Assembly (NCBI GenBank): GCA_028683385.1
Contig: JAQUIJ010000022.1
Location: 26,275 to 90,274, forward strand
Source of the DNA: Prolixibacteraceae bacterium
GTDB lineage: Bacteria; Bacteroidota; Bacteroidia; Bacteroidales; Prolixibacteraceae
Reading direction: 5' to 3'
DNA: 64,000 nt
In this document: one piece after another, positions 60,877 to 64,000 of the stretch
Layout: each line of letters begins with the position of its first letter
Numbering within the stretch: position 1 is the stretch's first letter
Notes under the pieces: model-generated
The model's database searches: none
What the model saw: the letters and a program-made list of their open reading frames with translations, nothing else
Told to the model about the DNA's origin: nothing
Position numbers and translations under genes: made by a program

Positions 60877-61446
60877 TTACCAGATCGAATCTTTGTATTT
60901 TTGCCACCATTTCTCCGGATTTTGCCTGATGTAATATTGAGCCGCAATTAAACTTTCCTTATCGCTAATAATCCTATCGTAAAAGCGGGAATGCCATGAA
61001 AATAATCCACCAAACTTATTCTGGTTTGCCCACCGGGTAACTGCAGATTTATACTGCCCGATAATGACAGACAATGATCCTGAAGGCAAAGGTCCAAATT
61101 GATTGTAAACAGGGGCTTTCTCAGTCACAACATGTTGCGGCCCTACTTCTGTCAGATGTGATTGCAACATGTCGTCATTTCCCATTTCTCCAACATGAAT
61201 TATCCCATGCATATGATTGGGCATAATGACAAATTCGCCCAATTTGACATGACTGAAATGAACAGGTATTTCAATCCAGAATTTTTGTGCCATTTTCCCA
61301 AGTTCATTGAGTTCCATTTCGGAAGGGGATATTGCTTTGCCAAATAAACATTGTCCAAACCGTATGTTTATGGTTATAAAATAAATGCACGATTTACTAT
61401 AATCATGATCTGCTTTCCTGATATTTCTTCTGTTATGAAAATCCAT
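60877..61446 (-). CDS. REP-associated tyrosine transposase (RAYT, IS200-like)
   Basis: 189-residue HUH-superfamily Y1 transposase. The metal-binding motif is VIMPNHMHGIIHV (about residues 74-86, His-x-His), an N-terminal strand YFITINIRF (about 22-30) is typical, and the probable nucleophile Tyr lies in AAQYYIRQNPEKW (about 168-180). Single-copy genes of this type are domesticated or self-limited and bind REP hairpins headed by GTAG. Such a hairpin is 118 bp upstream (61564-61587), and others occur elsewhere in the window. No flanking IS ends or target duplication are visible. Confidence 0.88.
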   Translation of the reverse strand: MDFHNRRNIRKADHDYSKSCIYFITINIRFGQCLFGKAISPSEMELNELGKMAQKFWIEIPVHFSHVKLGEFVIMPNHMHGIIHVGEMGNDDMLQSHLTEVGPQHVVTEKAPVYNQFGPLPSGSLSVIIGQYKSAVTRWANQNKFGGLFSWHSRFYDRIISDKESLIAAQYYIRQNPEKWWQKYKDSIW

Positions 61447-61500
61447 ACGGAAATTTTGGTATGAAATTAATCAGAATCATTGAAAATGCTTTGTTTTCCG

Positions 61501-61518
61501 GTCACGATTTATCGTGAC
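61501..61518. repeat. GTCACGAT hairpin beside the RAYT gene
   Basis: GTCACGAT, TT, ATCGTGAC: an 18-nt inverted repeat 55 bp upstream of the RAYT start. It may be a REP-half or a regulatory site. Confidence 0.55.
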
Positions 61519-61563
61519 CTTACAACGGTTGCGGTTCTTCAACGTAAGCGGTTCGCACAAACT

Positions 61564-61587
61564 GTAGGGCCACGACATGTCGTGGCC
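61564..61587 (+). repeat. GTAG-headed REP hairpin beside the RAYT gene
   Basis: GTAG (61564-61567) is followed at once by the perfect 20-bp palindrome GGCCACGACATGTCGTGGCC. A partial copy (TATCGTGGCCGTGAAC) is at about 61629-61644. GTAG plus hairpin is the recognition layout of characterised RAYTs. Confidence 0.75.
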
Positions 61588-61679
61588 GTGGAAAAGCAAA
61601 CAAACATATGTTATTCTGGGGGTGTATTATCGTGGCCGTGAACATCACATTGAAATACATGGTTGTTGCCCCGACCAAA

Positions 61680-62570
61680 TTAGACCGTTTTTTTTACGCC
61701 TTTCCGGCTAATGAGGTAAACACCCGTCAGGATAAAACACATGCAGATGAGGTGAAGTAAGGTCACTTTTTCGCCGTCGAGTACACCCCAAAGGATGGCG
61801 AAAATGGGAATGATGTAGGTAACCGACGAGGCTGCTACTGCCGATGAGTGACGAATCAGACTATTCATCAGCAACATGGCAAGCGCAGTACCGACAATTC
61901 CAAGCGCGGCAAGAGCCAGTAAATGAACCGGCCACGAAGGATTGGCGGCCACCGCCGATAAATTGGTAGTGAGCAAATAGGCCAGTGCCACCGGTCCAAT
62001 AAATAAAAAGGATAACGAAGTAACCTGAATTCCTGAAAGATGTGGTAGTTTCGCTTTAATCTGGTTGATGCTGATGGCATAAAAACAAGTGGCCAGCACA
62101 ATGTAAAAGGCAAAACTGTTAACCGTTCCCAGGTGGAATCCGTCTCCGGCAAGGATTAGGCCGGTTGCACCTGCCAGTCCGAGCGACAACCCAATCGCCT
62201 GCAACCAGCGGAAAGCCGTTTTGTGAAACATCATACCTACAATTAAGGTGAATACCGGCGTGAGCGAATTAAGCATTCCGGCCAGCGAGCTGTCGATTTG
62301 CGTTTCGGCTTTCATAAACAAAAAGGCCGGGAAGAAACTACCGATGAACCCCGCAATTAGCAAGCTTTTTAGATCTTCTTTCCTGATGCTTTTTAAGTTG
62401 CGGATCGATAATGGAAGCAGCGCCAGCGAAGCCAGCAAAATGCGTAAAGCGCCCGCCTGCTCGGGGCTGAAACTCTTTAGCCCGATTTTCATCAGGATAA
62501 ATGAACTGCCCCAGATAAAAGCCAGAACCATTAAAATGGTTATTTGAAATCCGCGTTTTTCCCAGATCAT
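61680..62570 (-). CDS. DMT-superfamily (EamA) transporter
   Basis: 296-residue permease with ten membrane segments in two EamA repeats (about 8-140 and 150-290). Recognisable features are IWGSSFILMKIGLKSFSPEQ near the N-terminus and the SSVTYIIPIFAILWGVLDGEK block (about 245-265) in the second half. These exporters handle amino acids or small metabolites; the substrate is unknown. A single gene on the minus strand. Confidence 0.88.
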   Translation of the reverse strand: MIWEKRGFQITILMVLAFIWGSSFILMKIGLKSFSPEQAGALRILLASLALLPLSIRNLKSIRKEDLKSLLIAGFIGSFFPAFLFMKAETQIDSSLAGMLNSLTPVFTLIVGMMFHKTAFRWLQAIGLSLGLAGATGLILAGDGFHLGTVNSFAFYIVLATCFYAISINQIKAKLPHLSGIQVTSLSFLFIGPVALAYLLTTNLSAVAANPSWPVHLLALAALGIVGTALAMLLMNSLIRHSSAVAASSVTYIIPIFAILWGVLDGEKVTLLHLICMCFILTGVYLISRKGVKKTV

Positions 62571-62642
62571 AAATGCGAGGTTTTAGGTTGGAAAGATAAT
62601 GGAAAAGATGGAGAGCGAAAAAACCTGAACAGGATTTCCTTT

Positions 62643-63136
62643 GTGGAAAATTGGACTACAGCCCAGATTCGATTGCATTCTCAATTTCCGTCAGCTAAAG
62701 CAGACGGAAAAGGATAGCGCATTGAATGAGAAGGAATGTAGATCAAAGCAATATCCTTTGCCGTCACATTTATGTGACGGACATGAAGATTCCCATCGCA
62801 AAGGGGGCTTTAGCCCAATAAATAGTCTACATCGCAAAAATGCCTGTAGTACCCCCCAACACAAAACCGGCATTGCAGATTCCTCCGCTGTGGAAAATTG
62901 GACTACAGCCCAGATTCTATTGCATTCTCAATTTCCGTCAGCTAAAGCAGACGGCAAAGGATAGCGCGATGAATGAGAAGGAATGTTGATCAAAGCAATA
63001 TCCTTTGCCGTCACATTTATGTGACGGGCATGAAGATTCCCATCGCAAAGGGGGCTTTAGCCCAATAAATAGTCTACATCGCAAAAATGCCTGTACCCCC
63101 CAACACAAAACGGGCACCACAGATTCCTCCGCAGTG
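62643..63136 (+). repeat. 247-bp tandem duplication rich in hairpins
   Basis: Two direct copies, starting with GTGGAAAATTGGACTACAGC at 62643 and 62890 (period 247), over 90 percent alike by eye. Each contains three hairpins: CCGTCAGCTAAAGCAGACGG, CCGTCACATTTATGTGACGG (62761-62780, 63008-63027) and GGGGGCTTTAGCCC. Short ORFs inside are mirrored on both strands and are not real genes. Confidence 0.88.
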
Positions 63137-63164
63137 CCGGTTTTTTTTCTGTCCATTTCGAATA

Positions 63165-63548
63165 TTAGTTCAGTGCAGTGGGAGCCTGCACAGTCTCTTT
63201 GGCCGGAGCTTCGGCATCGGTAAGCAGGAATAGATTATATTTGGCGGCATTGTTCTGAAACACCAGTTTGGCACATTGGCAAACCATGGCCATCTTTTCC
63301 CACACGGCGTTCATTGTTTGAATACGTACACTGGCAGTCAGCGAACGTGCTTTTTTTGCTTGCTGTTGGGCAGCGTCTTGTTCAACGATCGCCGTGGCCA
63401 GGCCATTTAGCATCTCAATTTCTTCTTCTTTCAATCCTTTGGCCAGCAATGCCGTTTTATATTCTTCCTTCGAAGCCTGTTTGTAAGTGGAGTGGAGCAA
63501 TACCGGTAATTTAAGCTGACTGTTCCGTGCCGAATCGTATTGTTGCAC
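63165..63548 (-). CDS. hypothetical helical protein, probably 5'-truncated
   Basis: 127 residues from a GTG start, no family recognised. The sequence is helical and Ala/Gln/Lys-rich, with a central SLTASVRIQTMNAVWEKMAMVCQCAKLVF and an Ala/Pro-rich tail. There is no ATG: an in-frame stop lies only 36 nt upstream of the GTG, and the residues before the GTG do not look coding. Next to a tandem duplication, a 5'-truncated remnant is the most likely reading. A GTG-initiated small protein is the alternative. Confidence 0.4.
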   Translation of the reverse strand: MQQYDSARNSQLKLPVLLHSTYKQASKEEYKTALLAKGLKEEEIEMLNGLATAIVEQDAAQQQAKKARSLTASVRIQTMNAVWEKMAMVCQCAKLVFQNNAAKYNLFLLTDAEAPAKETVQAPTALN

Positions 63549-64000
63549 ACAGAAGCAGTTTGCGACCGTCGTAAATTGCTTCTAAGTGCCGGAACGAATC
63601 AACTAAGCGGTGAGCTTAATCAGCTATGCGACGCAAAATTTCAGCTAACAGTCGGGTTAAACCAGCAGAGTGGGGGAGGAAGGAAGCGGAGGGACGGATA
63701 GGATTTCCGAATGAGCGCGGAGAGATGCAGGATATGGAGATATAATAAGGATTATGACATTAGATCGGTAAGATTTTGGAAAAGTCTATTTATTTTGATT
63801 CAAGAAAATAGCTCGAATTGAAGAATTCAGAGAGTGAAACATCTAAAGCTAGCAATATCTTTTCAACATTCTTAATTACTGATGGTGCGTTAATTTTTTA
63901 TTTTTCGTTGTAACTTATTGATATAAATATATTTACAGGCGTTCTTTGACTTTTTGATTTGAAATGAAAAGTAACTTTGCATTTTTTTAATGCAAGGCTA
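63549..64000. other. right-end spacer with a promoter element
   Basis: No ORF or RNA gene is seen in the last 450 bases. A -7 match TAACTTTG is at 63972-63979 on the plus strand, so a gene probably starts beyond the right edge. The sequence turns strongly A/T-rich from about 63730. Confidence 0.4.

Noticed and set aside
60877..61446. Full IS200/IS605 insertion sequence
   Set aside because: No tnpB partner, no recognisable left and right ends, and only one copy; RAYT fits better.
62641..63223. Several 60-107-codon reading frames on both strands
   Set aside because: They lie in the 247-bp tandem duplication and repeat each other's sequence; no coding character.

Overview
The window is a 64 kb piece of a Bacteroidota chromosome. 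Gene content and architecture (purH next to mreBCD-mrdA, fused E1 alpha/beta 2-oxoacid dehydrogenase, the 'putative porin' family, DUF3667 and DUF1080 proteins) and repeated upstream matches to the Bacteroidota -7 promoter element TAnnTTTG support this. A placement in the Marinilabiliales/Prolixibacteraceae neighbourhood is my inference from overall gene style, not something I could test. No rRNA, tRNA, CRISPR array, prophage or conjugative element is visible; this is mostly housekeeping and metabolic chromosome with an unusually rich set of small intergenic palindromic repeats.

Layout. 1-4796 (minus strand): purH, then the rod-shape/cell-wall genes mreB, mreC, mreD and the start of mrdA (PBP2, cut by the left edge). 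5286-15406: two FtsX-type ABC permeases, a three-gene lipoprotein/membrane operon, an AraC-type regulator with a membrane domain, DUF3667 and DUF1080 proteins, rsmA (ksgA) and a flippase-like membrane protein. 15572-21465: Nudix hydrolase, M28 peptidase, GH1 beta-glucosidase, an AraC regulator and a cupin. 21713-28243: a 2-oxoacid dehydrogenase operon (E2-E3-E1) facing a GntR regulator across an intergenic region with two related operator-like palindromes. 28445-36280: aspartate kinase, cold-shock protein, a metallo-beta-lactamase-fold protein, shikimate kinase, and topoisomerase IV (parE, parC). 36640-39425: outer-membrane porin and a small secreted protein.

39781-47716 is the leucine biosynthesis cluster: leuA, leuC, leuD, a second leuA-like gene, a SAM methyltransferase and leuB. 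It is preceded by what reads as a complete transcription attenuator: a 23-codon leader ORF in which 10 codons are Leu or Ile, a protector segment inside that ORF, an antiterminator segment overlapping its stop codon, and a strong intrinsic terminator, with the expected mutually exclusive pairings. This is the most striking regulatory object in the window.

47837-53593: L,D-transpeptidase, methyltransferase, a short QueG-like Fe-S protein, an MFS transporter and threonine deaminase (ilvA). 54088-59803: four genes that look like a sugar or polyol catabolic module (PHP protein, aldolase/short-chain dehydrogenase fusion, SorE-like zinc dehydrogenase, fructose-6-phosphate-aldolase-type transaldolase). 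60047-63548: rhodanese-thioredoxin fusion, a REP-associated tyrosine transposase (RAYT) homologue, a DMT exporter, a 247-bp tandem duplication and a probably 5'-truncated small gene.

The intergenic spaces hold many hairpin repeats of several families: a 180-bp MITE-like element in two inverted copies, composite CCGTGGG/CCACCGG blocks, GTAG-headed palindromes near and far from the RAYT gene, a 42-bp minisatellite, and paired hairpins at gene ends. They suggest that the RAYT and perhaps other transposases have shaped the spacers of this genome.
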